DNA of 48,281 nucleotides from CAZAAW01 sp964483325 (lineage in GTDB: Bacteria; Pseudomonadota; Alphaproteobacteria; Rhizobiales; Kaistiaceae), in NCBI GenBank assembly GCA_964483325.1, contig CAZAAW010000020.1, positions 1 through 48,281 on the forward strand. Direction: 5' to 3'. Position numbers and translations under genes: made by a program. Under the pieces are notes generated by a model. That model did not search any database. It saw nothing but the letters and a program-made list of their open reading frames with translations, and was not told the DNA's origin. Below are positions 1 to 7,952 of the stretch, in pieces; position 1 is the first letter of the stretch, and every line of letters starts with the position of its first letter.

Positions 1-6
1 GAGATT

Positions 7-80
7 TGGCTGGGGGACCTGGATTCGAACCAAGACTAGCGGAGTCAGAGTCCGCTGTTCTACCATTAAACTATCCCCCA
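7..80 (-). tRNA. tRNA-Gln (anticodon CTG)
   Basis: Read on the minus strand this folds into a full cloverleaf. The 7-bp acceptor stem starts with the U1-A72 pair typical of tRNA-Gln, followed by a D arm with TGGTAGA, an anticodon stem GCGGA/TCCGC with loop CTCTGAC (anticodon CTG, reading CAG) and a T arm with GGTTCGAATCC. The 3' CCA is encoded (positions 7-9). It lies downstream of efp on the same strand, after a hairpin, so it is probably a separate transcript. Confidence 0.95.
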
Positions 81-106
81 GCGAGGGGAGCCCGGGACAT
101 AGCCGA

Positions 107-133
107 GCGTCAGCCGGATTTCAAGGCTGACGC
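107..133 (-). terminator. hairpin downstream of efp
   Basis: GCGTCAGCC (107-115) and GGCTGACGC (125-133) form a perfect 9-bp stem with a 9-nt loop, 17 bases past the efp stop codon on the minus strand and before tRNA-Gln. No clear T tract follows, so termination is inferred from position and stem strength. Confidence 0.55.
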
Positions 134-150
134 GACATCGCAGCGACAGT

Positions 151-720
151 TCAGTCCTTGGCGCGCTCGGCGTAGGAGCCGTCCTCGGTCATCACGATGA
201 TGCGTGTGCCGGTGCCGATATGCGGCGGCACCATCGTGCGAACGCCGTTCGACAGGATGGCCGGCTTGTAGGAGGCCGACGCCGTCTGGCCCTTGGTGGT
301 CGGTTCGGTTTCCACAACTTCGAGGGTGACGCGCTGCGGCAACTCGATGGCCACGGCATTTCCCTCGAACACCGACAGGCGCACGCTCATGTTCTCGGCG
401 AGGTAGACCGCCTGGTCGCCGATCACGTCCGCCGGGACGGTGATCTGCTCATAATTCTGCGGGTTCATGAACACGTAGCCGTCGCCGTCCTGGTAGAGGT
501 AGGTGAAGTCCAGATCCTCCACGAAAGCGCGTTCGACCTGTTCCGTCGTGCGGTAACGCTGCGTTGTCTTCACCCCGTCGGAAAGCCGGCGCATGTCGAT
601 CTGCGTCGTCGGCGTGCCCTTGCCGGGGAAAAAGCTCTCGGCGGAAAGCACGGCGTAGAGCTGACCGTCGATTTCCAGGATGTTGCCCTTGCGGACGTTG
701 CTGGCGATGACCCTTGCCAC
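151..720 (-). CDS. efp: elongation factor P
   Basis: EF-P (189 aa, normal length) binds between the P and E sites of the ribosome and relieves stalling at polyproline. The N-terminal KOW-like domain carries the loop FFPGKGTPTTQI, in which the lysine is exactly residue 34, the site beta-lysylated by EpmA. The two OB domains follow, with the C-terminal stretch GVRTMVPPHIGTGTRI. The start is a GTG at 720 preceded by GAGGTAG at good spacing. The two modifying enzymes, epmA and epmB, lie divergently across the 652-bp gap, so the modification cassette is complete in this window. Identity is certain; beta-lysylation of this protein is inferred from Lys34 and the neighbours. Confidence 0.97.
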   Translation of the reverse strand: MARVIASNVRKGNILEIDGQLYAVLSAESFFPGKGTPTTQIDMRRLSDGVKTTQRYRTTEQVERAFVEDLDFTYLYQDGDGYVFMNPQNYEQITVPADVIGDQAVYLAENMSVRLSVFEGNAVAIELPQRVTLEVVETEPTTKGQTASASYKPAILSNGVRTMVPPHIGTGTRIIVMTEDGSYAERAKD

Positions 721-833
721 GGGCTACCTCGTTCTTTCTGCGCCCGCGGGCGCCTATCGAGCGCGCAAAATACTGATTGAAACGGAAATAGCCAGCGCCC
801 GCAAAAATGAGCGGCTTGGAGCGCGGGCACCCG

Positions 834-1015
834 GTATCGAAGCTCCTGAGCTTCGGCCACATTGAAGCGCCCGGGCTGTGGACGCTAAGGTTGGTAACGC
901 ACGCTGCCGTATCCGAAGCCTCTAAGCTTCGGCCTCATTGAAGCGCGCGCCGCAGCTGCCGCACGGCCGGCACTTGCCGGCGTACAAGGCCTCTCAGCCT
1001 CGGCCTCATTGAAGC
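834..1015 (+). CRISPR. degenerate three-repeat CRISPR-like array, no cas genes
   Basis: Three related repeats lie at 834-868 (35 nt), 909-944 (36 nt) and 982-1015 (34 nt), separated by unrelated stretches of 40 and 37 nt. Each begins GTAT/GTAC, has a central palindrome (in the second, CCGAAGC-CTCTAA-GCTTCGG) and ends CATTGAAGC. The last eight bases, ATTGAAGC, look like the 5' handle of type I/III crRNAs. The repeats differ from each other by several bases; in the first two the stem remains paired despite changes. Repeat length, spacer length and 3' end all match CRISPR, but three diverged copies without cas genes suggest a decayed orphan array. A family of REP-like hairpins is the main alternative. 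Confidence 0.5.
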
Positions 1016-1137
1016 CATGCTCGCCCTCGGTCGTCAGCCTCGGACGTGGAAGGGGCGCGCAACGAATGGTGGAGAGCTTTGCTGCTGGCAAGCGCCGTCG
1101 AGGGGCGCGCACTTGCGATTCCACCCTCACCGGCGTC

Positions 1138-1260
1138 ATGGCCGGACTTGATCCGGCCATCCACGCGAACACATCCGCTTCCGGAAGCGACGCCGACACC
1201 GAGGCGCCCCTTTTTGTGCCGCCGGTGTTCGCGTGGATGCCCGGGTCTTCGCCCGGGCAT
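1138..1260. repeat. head-to-head pair of REP-like palindromes
   Basis: ATGGCCGGA-CTTGA-TCCGGCCAT (1138-1160) and ATGCCCGGG-TCTTCG-CCCGGGCAT (1237-1260) are perfect 9-bp hairpins. Each is followed, on opposite strands, by the same tail CCACGCGAACAC (1161-1172, and in reverse 1227-1238). The motif GTCATGCCCGGG...ATCCACGCG resembles intergenic palindromes found in many copies in Bradyrhizobium-like genomes. Two inverted copies facing each other match the arrangement of bacterial interspersed mosaic elements. Transcribed, the pair could also fold into one long stem of about 125 nt. Confidence 0.75.
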
Positions 1261-1372
1261 GACGCGGCGGGAACGACGGTGCGGTGCATCACGCCCGGTC
1301 GCGTTTTGCGTATGCGGCTAGTGCCGCTGCCGCTCGGCCCGCCCCGGCCTGGGCTGGCAAGGGGCGTGTGAC

Positions 1373-2425
1373 GTGTCGTCCAGCCAATCGTCGACGCCCT
1401 GGTGGGAGGCCGGACGCCATCACGACCGGCGGCCGATGCTCCTTGCCCGCAACCGCATCAAGGCAGCGCTGCGCGGCTGGTTCGAGGGGGAGGGGTTCGT
1501 CGAAGTGGAGGGGGCGATCCTTCAGGTGTCGCCCGGCAACGAGACCCATCTGCATGCTTTTCCGACGACGCTGACCACGGCTGGCGGCCGGCAGGCGCCT
1601 CTTTACCTGCATACGTCGCCGGAATTCTCGGCCAAGAAGCTGCTGGCCGCCGGCGAGCGGCTTATCGTCGATTTTGCCCGCGTCTTCCGCAATCGCGACC
1701 GCAGCCCGCTGCATGCGCCGGAATTCACCATGGTCGAGTGGTATCGCGCCGATGCGCTTTACGAGGTGCTGATGGACGATTGCACGGAACTGCTGCGGCT
1801 GGCGGCCCGTACCGCCGGTTCCACCGTCTGGCATCATCGCTCGCTCGCCGCCGATCCGCTGGCCGAGCCGGTGCGGATGACGATGGCCGAAGCCTTCCGG
1901 CAGGCCGGCATCGATCTCCTCGCCACGCTTGCGCCCGACGGCAGCGCCGATCGCGACGCCCTGGCGGAAGCGGCGACGCGGATCGGCATCCGCGTTGCGG
2001 CGGACGACACCTGGTCGGACATCTTCAGCCGCATCCTGTCGGAGCGGGTGGAGCCTAGCCTTGGCAGCGGCCGGCCTGTCTTCCTGACGGAATACCCGAT
2101 CCCCGAGGCGGCCCTGGCGCGGCCGAAGCCCGGCGATCCGCGCGTTGCCGAGCGCTTCGAGCTCTATGTCTGCGGCGTCGAGCTTGCCAACGGGTTTGGC
2201 GAGCTTGCCGATCCGGCCGAGCAGCGCCGGCGCTTCCTCGCCGACATGGACGAAAAGGAGCGCCTCTACGGCGAGCGCTATCCGATCGACGAGGATTTCC
2301 TCGCCGCCCTTGCCGCGATGCCGCCCGCCGCCGGCGTGGCGCTCGGCTTCGACCGGCTGGTCATGCTGGCAACCGGCGCCGCCCGCATCGAGGATATCCA
2401 GTGGGTGCCGGTGGTCCGTCCGTGA
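1373..2425 (+). CDS. epmA: EF-P--(R)-beta-lysine ligase EpmA
   Basis: EpmA is a paralogue of the lysyl-tRNA synthetase catalytic core that lacks the anticodon-binding domain. It adenylates (R)-beta-lysine and joins it to Lys34 of EF-P. The 350-aa length fits a core-only class II synthetase. Visible are the N-terminal helix region (LLARNRIKAALRGWFEGEGF), the substrate region with LYLHTSPEFSAKKLL, motif 2 (ARVFRNRDRSPLHAPEFTMVEWY) split across a loop, and C-terminal motif 3 (GVALGFDRLVML). The start is a GTG at 1373 close behind a stop in the upstream frame. It overlaps epmB by a GTGA, suggesting translational coupling. Confidence 0.93.
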   Translation: MSSSQSSTPWWEAGRHHDRRPMLLARNRIKAALRGWFEGEGFVEVEGAILQVSPGNETHLHAFPTTLTTAGGRQAPLYLHTSPEFSAKKLLAAGERLIVDFARVFRNRDRSPLHAPEFTMVEWYRADALYEVLMDDCTELLRLAARTAGSTVWHHRSLAADPLAEPVRMTMAEAFRQAGIDLLATLAPDGSADRDALAEAATRIGIRVAADDTWSDIFSRILSERVEPSLGSGRPVFLTEYPIPEAALARPKPGDPRVAERFELYVCGVELANGFGELADPAEQRRRFLADMDEKERLYGERYPIDEDFLAALAAMPPAAGVALGFDRLVMLATGAARIEDIQWVPVVRP

Positions 2426-3519
2426 GCTTCCGGACGGCGGGCAAATCGTCTACCAACACGCAATCCATGGACCGCACCATCCGCTCCGTCGCAGGCCTCG
2501 TCGCGGCGGGCCTGATCCCCGAGGCGCAGCGCGACGAGCTCGAAGCGGTGGCGGCCCGCTATGCCGTGGCCGTGACGCCGGCCATGGCGGGGCTCATCGA
2601 TCCGGCCGATGCAGCCGATCCGATTGCCCGGCAGTTCCTTCCCGACCGGCGCGAAAGCGACGAAGCCCCCGGCGAACGGGCCGACCCGATCGGCGACGCC
2701 GCCCACAGCCCGGTGAAGGGCATCGTCCACCGCTATCCGGACCGCGTCCTCCTCAAGCCGCTCCATACCTGCCCGGTCTATTGCCGCTTCTGCTTCCGCC
2801 GCGAGATGGTGGGGCCTGGCGGCGAGAGCCTGACCGACGTGGAGCTTGAAGCCGCGCTCGCCTATGTCCGCGGCGATCCGCGCATCTGGGAGGTCATCGT
2901 CACCGGCGGCGATCCGCTGATGCTGTCGCCCCGCCGCGCCCGCCGCCTGGCCTCGGCGGTCGGAGCGATCCCGCATGTGCGCGTGCTGCGCTGGCACAGC
3001 CGCGTGCCGATCGTCGATCCGCCGCGCGTCACAGACGAACTGGCCTCGGCACTCGCCGCATCGGGCAAGGCGACATGGCTCGCCATCCACGCCAACCATC
3101 CGCGGGAATTCACGCCCGCCGCCGAAGCGGCGGTGGCGCGGCTTGTCGCCGCCGGCTTGACGCTGGTCAGCCAGACGGTGCTCCTGCGCGGCATCAACGA
3201 CGACGCGGCGACCCTCGAAGCCCTGATGCGGCGCTTCGTCGAGAACCGGATCAAGCCCTATTACCTGCACCATGCCGATCTCGCGCCGGGCACCGGGCAT
3301 CTTCGTACGACGATCGAGGAGGGGAGGGCGCTGATGCGCGCCCTGCGCGGCCGGCTCTCCGGCCTCGCCCAGCCGACCTATGTGCTCGATATCCCGGGCG
3401 GCTACGGCAAGGTACCGGTCGGTCCGGGCTGGACGGCGGAGCTTGCCGACGGCCAGGCGACGGTGACGGACCCGGCGGGACGGGTCCACGCCTATCCGCC
3501 GGCGGACGGCGACAGCTAG
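2422..3519 (+). CDS. epmB: EF-P beta-lysylation protein EpmB (lysine 2,3-aminomutase family)
   Basis: This radical-SAM, PLP-dependent enzyme converts L-lysine to (R)-beta-lysine, the substrate of EpmA. The iron-sulfur motif C-x3-C-x2-C is seen as CPVYCRFC (first Cys codon at 2770), followed by FRREMVG. The motif VTGGDPLMLSPRR and later KPYYLHHADLAPGTGH fit the KamA family. Length is about 350-365 aa. Two starts are possible: GTG at 2422, which overlaps the epmA stop as GTGA, or ATG at 2467 (MDRTIRSV), which matches the more usual N-terminus. The GTGA coupling made me list the longer form. The gene meets the WYL gene tail to tail with a shared CTAG. Confidence 0.92.
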   Translation: MSFRTAGKSSTNTQSMDRTIRSVAGLVAAGLIPEAQRDELEAVAARYAVAVTPAMAGLIDPADAADPIARQFLPDRRESDEAPGERADPIGDAAHSPVKGIVHRYPDRVLLKPLHTCPVYCRFCFRREMVGPGGESLTDVELEAALAYVRGDPRIWEVIVTGGDPLMLSPRRARRLASAVGAIPHVRVLRWHSRVPIVDPPRVTDELASALAASGKATWLAIHANHPREFTPAAEAAVARLVAAGLTLVSQTVLLRGINDDAATLEALMRRFVENRIKPYYLHHADLAPGTGHLRTTIEEGRALMRALRGRLSGLAQPTYVLDIPGGYGKVPVGPGWTAELADGQATVTDPAGRVHAYPPADGDS

Positions 3520-3803
3520 AGGCGCGCGAAGACCGGCATCAGCACCGGGTTGCCGCGCTCGTAGCTCTCCTGCGGCAGGAAGCGCTCGTCGCTCGGCTCG
3601 ACGCCGCGGATGCGGTCGATGCGCATATAGCGCCATCCGGGCTCGACGCCGGATGTCTGCCAGCCGTAGAGGACTTCGATGCCCTTCTCGTCGATCCCGT
3701 AGGCGTGGGGCTGTACCTGGCGCTCGGTGCCGTCATAGGTGACGCGCAGCACCAGGCGCTTCTGAATTGCGCTGACGATATGCGGATCCATAGCGGCCAC
3801 CAT
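3516..3803 (-). CDS. small WYL-domain protein
   Basis: This 95-aa protein consists almost only of a WYL-like beta domain: IQKRLVLRVTYDGTERQVQPHAYG, then GWRYMRIDRIRGVE. WYL domains bind nucleotides or other ligands and normally follow an HTH in transcription regulators; no DNA-binding part is present here. Stand-alone copies of this size are common hypothetical proteins in Alphaproteobacteria. An alternative start is the methionine at 3791 (MDPHIVSAIQ). The stop codon overlaps that of epmB on the other strand. Role unknown. Confidence 0.75.
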   Translation of the reverse strand: MVAAMDPHIVSAIQKRLVLRVTYDGTERQVQPHAYGIDEKGIEVLYGWQTSGVEPGWRYMRIDRIRGVEPSDERFLPQESYERGNPVLMPVFARL

Positions 3804-3902
3804 GCCGCAACTCGCACCGCGATGCGAGGGGCAGGAACGTTTGACCGTGACGGATTCTTTGCTCTAGCGTCGAAGCCCGCCCATCAACGGAATCCGCAGA
3901 AA

Positions 3903-4841
3903 ATGGAACAGCGCCTTCAAGGCCGCTCCGGCCTTCGTGTGTCTCTCGTCGGTCTCGGCTGCAACAATTTCGGTGGCCGCATCGATCTCGACGCCAGCCG
4001 CAAGGTCATCCACCGGGCGCTCGATACCGGCATCACGCTGTTCGATACCGCCGATATCTACGGCAACCGCGGTGGCTCGGAGACGATCATCGGGCAGGTG
4101 CTCGGCGACCGCCGCAAGGACATCGTGCTTGCGACGAAATTCGGCATGCCGATGAGTGACGAGGCGCCGTCGGCGATGGCGTCGCGGCGCTACATCATGG
4201 GCGCCGTCGAGGCCAGCCTGATCCGCCTGCGCACCGACTGGATCGACCTCTACCAAGTGCACAAGGCCGATCCGCTGACGCCGATCGAGGAGACGATGCG
4301 GGCGCTCGACGATCTCGTGACATCGGGCAAGGTCCGCTACATTGGCTGCTCGAACTTCGCCGCCTGGCAGGCCGTCGACGCGCAATGGACGGCGCGCCAT
4401 CTCGGCCTCAACAGCTTCGTCTCGGCGCAGGACGAATACAGCCTGCTGGCGCGGCAGGCCGAGACACAGCTGTTCCCGGCGCTTGCCGCGCACGGGCTGG
4501 GCTTCCTGCCCTATTTCCCGCTCGCCGGCGGCCTCCTCACCGGCAAATACCGGTCCGGCCAGCCGCTTCCGGAAGGAGCACGGCTGACGATGCAGGGCAC
4601 CGGCCGTTTCCTCAACGACGCCAATCTTGCCGTCGTCGACCGGCTCATCGCCTTTGCCGAGGAGCGCGGCCACACGCTGCTCGATCTCGCCTTCAGCTGG
4701 CTGGCGGCGCGTCCGATCGTTTCCAGCGTCATCGCCGGGGCGACCCGCCCGGAGCAGGTGGACGGCAATATCCGGGCGGTGGCGTGGAAGCTGAGCCGGG
4801 ACGACCTGGCGGAGATCGACCGCATCACCACCGGCGGGTGA
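3903..4841 (+). CDS. aldo/keto reductase
   Basis: A 312-aa NADPH-dependent (beta/alpha)8 oxidoreductase. The catalytic tetrad is visible: Asp and Tyr in LFDTADIYGNRGGSE, Lys in VLATKFGMP and His in WIDLYQVHKADP. The family signature GKVRYIGCSNFAAWQ and the C-terminal cofactor-binding stretch SSVIAGATRPEQV are present. It resembles the YghZ/Tas-like subgroup; the natural substrate cannot be told. The frame is open far upstream, through epmB, but the ATG at 3903 (MEQRLQGRSGL) matches the family N-terminus. It ends 12 bases from the convergent dehydrogenase gene. Confidence 0.9.
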   Translation: MEQRLQGRSGLRVSLVGLGCNNFGGRIDLDASRKVIHRALDTGITLFDTADIYGNRGGSETIIGQVLGDRRKDIVLATKFGMPMSDEAPSAMASRRYIMGAVEASLIRLRTDWIDLYQVHKADPLTPIEETMRALDDLVTSGKVRYIGCSNFAAWQAVDAQWTARHLGLNSFVSAQDEYSLLARQAETQLFPALAAHGLGFLPYFPLAGGLLTGKYRSGQPLPEGARLTMQGTGRFLNDANLAVVDRLIAFAEERGHTLLDLAFSWLAARPIVSSVIAGATRPEQVDGNIRAVAWKLSRDDLAEIDRITTGG

Positions 4842-4853
4842 GGGCCAGGCGGG

Positions 4854-5642
4854 CTACTGCGCCGTCCAGGCGCCGTCCATCGGGATATTGGCGCCGGTGA
4901 TCTGGGCGGCCGCGTCCGAGCACAGATAGACCGCCAGCGCCGCCACCTGCTCGACGGTTACGAACTGCTTCGTCGGCTGCGCGGCGAGAAGCACGTCGTT
5001 CATCACCTGCTCGCGCGTCATGTGCCGCGCCGCCATCGTGTCGGGGATCTGGCGCTCGACGAGCGGCGTCCAGACATAGCCCGGGCTGATGCAATTGATG
5101 GTGATGCCGTCGCGCGCCACTTCCAGGGCGACGGTCTTCGCCAGGCCGATCAGCCCGTGCTTGGCGGTGACATAGGCCGCCTTGAAGGGCGAGGCGACGA
5201 GCGAATGCGCCGAGGCGGTGTTGATGATGCGCCCCCAGCCGCGCTCGCGCATGCCGGGAACGGCGGTGCGGATCGTGTGAAACGCCGCGGAGAGGTTGAT
5301 CGCCAGGATGGCGTCCCATTTGTCGATCGGGAACTCCTCGATCGGCGCGACGTGCTGGATGCCGGCATTGTTGACGAGGATGTCCAGCCGCCCCAGGTCT
5401 CGCTCCGTGGCGCGCACCATCTCGGCGATCTCTTCCGGACGCGTCATGTCGGCCGGCATGTAAAGCGCCCGGACGCTGTAGGTCGTGACGAGGTCGGTGC
5501 GCAGCTGCTCGATCTCGTCCGCATCGCCGAGACCATTGAGCATCACCGAAACGCCCTCGGCCGCCAGCGCCCTGGCGATGCCCAGGCCGATCCCCGAAGT
5601 CGAGCCGGTGACCAGCGCCACCTTTCCGGCCAGCGTTCCCAT
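4854..5642 (-). CDS. bdhA: 3-hydroxybutyrate dehydrogenase
   Basis: A 262-aa short-chain dehydrogenase that interconverts (R)-3-hydroxybutyrate and acetoacetate with NAD, a step in polyhydroxybutyrate use. The NAD motif GSTSGIGLG, the NNAG block (ILVNNAGIQHVAPIEEFP), and the catalytic Ser-Tyr-Lys in NTASAHSLVASPFKAAYVTAKHG are all seen. The residues INCISPGYVWTPLVERQIPD and the end ITGANIPMDGAWTAQ are characteristic of bacterial 3-hydroxybutyrate dehydrogenases rather than general SDRs. The ATG at 5642 follows AGGAG at 11 bases; the longer open frame upstream has no such support. Confidence 0.92.
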   Translation of the reverse strand: MGTLAGKVALVTGSTSGIGLGIARALAAEGVSVMLNGLGDADEIEQLRTDLVTTYSVRALYMPADMTRPEEIAEMVRATERDLGRLDILVNNAGIQHVAPIEEFPIDKWDAILAINLSAAFHTIRTAVPGMRERGWGRIINTASAHSLVASPFKAAYVTAKHGLIGLAKTVALEVARDGITINCISPGYVWTPLVERQIPDTMAARHMTREQVMNDVLLAAQPTKQFVTVEQVAALAVYLCSDAAAQITGANIPMDGAWTAQ

Positions 5643-5797
5643 GGCGAAATACTCTCCTGCCGCGAACCCTAAAGGCATGCCCCACCTGCACGCGCCCCGC
5701 AAGGGACCGGCACCGCCAGGACGTCTCGTTATCGGGGAGGGACACGGCGGGAGTCCATGCTATGACGCCGCCGCCCGTTCTCCCTGAGTAGCCCGCC

Positions 5798-7081
5798 GTG
5801 ATCCCTGCCGCCCGCCTTGCCGCCGCCATCGAAGTCCTGGCCGATATCGAGGTGCGTCGCCGCCCCGTCGCCGATGCCCTGAAGGACTGGGGGCTGTCGC
5901 ATCGCTTCGCCGGCTCCAAGGACCGCGCCGCCATCGGCAATATCGTCTACGACGCCCTGCGCTGGCGCGGCTCGCTGGCTTTCGCCATGGGGTCGGAAGC
6001 GCCGCGCGCCCTCGTCCTGGGCGTCGCGGGGTGCCGCTGGGGGCTGGGCGCCGACGGGCTGGACCGCCTCTTCGACGGCGCCGCCCATGCGCCCGACCCG
6101 CTGACCGACGCAGAGCGGCAGCAGATCGCCGCCTTCGATCCGCAGGCCATGCCGCCGCTGGCCCGCGCCGATGTGCCGGAATGGACGGTGGCGTCGCTGC
6201 AGGGCGCCTTTGGCGAGGCGTGGGTGGCGGAATGCGAGGCGCTGGCGCTTCGGCCGCCGCTCGACATGCGCGTCAATCGCCTCAAGGCGGAGCGCGACAA
6301 GGTGGAACGCGCCCTGGCTGCCTTCGCGGCGCAGCCGACGCCACATGCCCCGGACGGTCTGCGGATCGCCGCCACCACCGGCGCCGAGCGCCATCCCAAT
6401 GTCCAGGCAGAGCCTGCTTTCCAGAAAGGCTGGTTCGAAATCCAGGACGAGGGCAGCCAGCTGGCGGCGCTCGCGCTGGGGGCGGCGCCGGGCGAGCAGG
6501 TCCTTGACCTATGCGCCGGGGCGGGCGGCAAGACGCTGGCGCTGGCGGCCGCCATGGCGAACCGCGGCCAGATCTTTGCTACCGATGCCGACCGGCAGCG
6601 CCTGGCACCGATTTTCGAGCGTCTGAAACGTGCCGGCGTGCGCAATGTCCAGGTGCGCCCGGCCGGCGTTACGCTCGACGATCTCGCCGGCCACATGGAC
6701 CGCGTGCTTGTCGATGCGCCCTGCACGGGATCGGGCACCTGGCGCCGCCGGCCGGACGCCAAATGGCGCCTGACGGAGCGCTCGCTCGAGGAGCGCGTCG
6801 CCGAGCAGGAGGGCCTTCTGGCCGACGCCGCGCGCTTCGTGAAGGCCGGCGGCACGCTCGGCTATGTGACCTGCTCGGTCTTCCCGCAGGAGAACGCCGA
6901 CCAGGTCGCGCGTTTTCTCGAGCGTCATCCGGACTTCGTGGCCGTTCCTTCCGAAGCGCTCATGACCGCATGCGGCCTGGCGGAAGCGGAGGCGGTCGCC
7001 GTGCCGGGCGGCCTCCAGATGACGCCGCGGCGCGCCGGCACCGACGGCTTTTTCGTCGCGCTTCTGCAGCGCCGGCAATAG
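5798..7081 (+). CDS. RsmB/NOP2-type RNA m5C methyltransferase
   Basis: A 427-aa protein with an N-terminal RsmB/NusB-like helical domain and a C-terminal SAM-dependent methyltransferase. The SAM loop is DLCAGAGGKTLALA; the two catalytic cysteines of the m5C family appear in LVDAPCTGSGTWRRRPDAKW (motif IV) and YVTCSVFPQEN (motif VI). It probably methylates a cytosine in 16S rRNA, as RsmB does at C967, but the exact target is inferred. The start is a GTG at 5798. The next gene follows on the same strand. Confidence 0.9.
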   Translation: MIPAARLAAAIEVLADIEVRRRPVADALKDWGLSHRFAGSKDRAAIGNIVYDALRWRGSLAFAMGSEAPRALVLGVAGCRWGLGADGLDRLFDGAAHAPDPLTDAERQQIAAFDPQAMPPLARADVPEWTVASLQGAFGEAWVAECEALALRPPLDMRVNRLKAERDKVERALAAFAAQPTPHAPDGLRIAATTGAERHPNVQAEPAFQKGWFEIQDEGSQLAALALGAAPGEQVLDLCAGAGGKTLALAAAMANRGQIFATDADRQRLAPIFERLKRAGVRNVQVRPAGVTLDDLAGHMDRVLVDAPCTGSGTWRRRPDAKWRLTERSLEERVAEQEGLLADAARFVKAGGTLGYVTCSVFPQENADQVARFLERHPDFVAVPSEALMTACGLAEAEAVAVPGGLQMTPRRAGTDGFFVALLQRRQ

Positions 7082-7188
7082 CCGCCGTCCTTGACGCGGA
7101 TGCTGCACGCCGCGGTCATTTCATGCTACCGACCCGAAGCCGGGCCGTGGGCTCGGCCACCGAGTTTCACGCACGGACCCGCAGGGCC

Positions 7189-7854
7189 ATGGTCAATGAC
7201 GATCCGGCGCGCGCCGTGATGCGCTTCGGCGGTCTCACCGCACTGTTCGTCATGGCGACGGAGCAGGAATACGGCCCGCATCTGCGCACGCGCATCGAGC
7301 CGCTGATCACCGGCGTCGGCCCAGTCGAGGCCGCGGCGGCGACCGGCGCCGCCCTCGCGGCGCTCGCCCATCGCGCAACCCTGCCGGACATCGTGTTTTC
7401 GCTGGGTTCCGCCGGCTCGCGGCTCCTCGATCATGCCGGCATCTACCAGATCGCCAGCGTCGCCTATCGCGACATGGATGCCTCCGCCCTCGGCGTCGAG
7501 AAGGGGAGGACGCCGTTCCTCGACCTGCCGGCGGCGGTGCCGCTGCCCTACCGCATTCCGGGGATCCCGGCGGCGTCGATCTCGACCGGCGCCAATATCG
7601 TCTCCGGCGCCGCCTATGACGGCATCGCCGCCGACATGGTCGACATGGAGTCGTTCGCGGTGCTGCGCGCCGCGCAGCGCTTCGGCGTGCCGATGATTGG
7701 CCTGCGCGGCATCAGCGACGGCCGCGCCGAGCTCACCGGCATCCACGACTGGATGGAATATCTGCACGTCATCGACGAGAAGCTTGCCGCGGCCGTGGAT
7801 GCCTTTGCCGAGGCAGCCTCCGGCGGCCGGCTGGACCGCCTGCAGGACGGCTGA
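7189..7854 (+). CDS. MTA/SAH nucleosidase-like phosphorylase-family protein
   Basis: This 221-aa protein belongs to the purine nucleoside phosphorylase superfamily and most resembles 5'-methylthioadenosine/S-adenosylhomocysteine nucleosidase, which cleaves adenine from MTA and SAH. The sequence shows FVMATEQEYG near the start (with the acid/base Glu region), the GSAGS glycine motif (VFSLGSAGSRL), and DMESFAVLRAAQRFGVPMIGLRGISD, which carries the ME ribose-binding pair and the catalytic Asp. Starts at 7123, 7189 and 7219 are all in frame and none has a strong ribosome site; 7189 is a compromise. It precedes guaA, so both act on purines. Confidence 0.8.
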   Translation: MVNDDPARAVMRFGGLTALFVMATEQEYGPHLRTRIEPLITGVGPVEAAAATGAALAALAHRATLPDIVFSLGSAGSRLLDHAGIYQIASVAYRDMDASALGVEKGRTPFLDLPAAVPLPYRIPGIPAASISTGANIVSGAAYDGIAADMVDMESFAVLRAAQRFGVPMIGLRGISDGRAELTGIHDWMEYLHVIDEKLAAAVDAFAEAASGGRLDRLQDG

Positions 7855-7952
7855 CCTTTTGCGGGAGCTGTCGCTTGAGAAGCCCTGTGACTGACGGGAA
7901 ACGCGACACCGCGACCGTTGCCGGAATCGGCGCTTTCCATTAACGGACGGCG

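Larger units (their letters stand above)
721..1372. other. 652-bp non-coding gap between efp and epmA
   Basis: The gap between these divergent genes carries no convincing coding frame. It must hold the efp promoter (just above 720) and the epmA promoter. Its centre is repetitive: three degenerate hairpin repeats at 834-1015, followed by a head-to-head pair of REP-like palindromes at 1138-1260. A short run of five T at 1211-1215 lies between the two palindromes. Small frames that cross it are composed of the repeats and show no family resemblance. Confidence 0.7.

Noticed and set aside
748..783. Possible fourth CRISPR-like repeat (TATCGA ... GATTGAAAC)
   Set aside because: It shares only the two ends with the other repeats, lacks the palindrome and is spaced 50 nt rather than 37-40 nt from the first repeat; it also lies in the efp promoter region.
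3075..3902. Upstream extension of the aldo/keto reductase frame to 588 residues
   Set aside because: The extra part is an out-of-frame reading of epmB; the family N-terminus starts at 3903.
7855..7952. Guanine riboswitch upstream of guaA
   Set aside because: The 98-bp gap has no recognisable purine aptamer core and is too short for aptamer plus expression platform.
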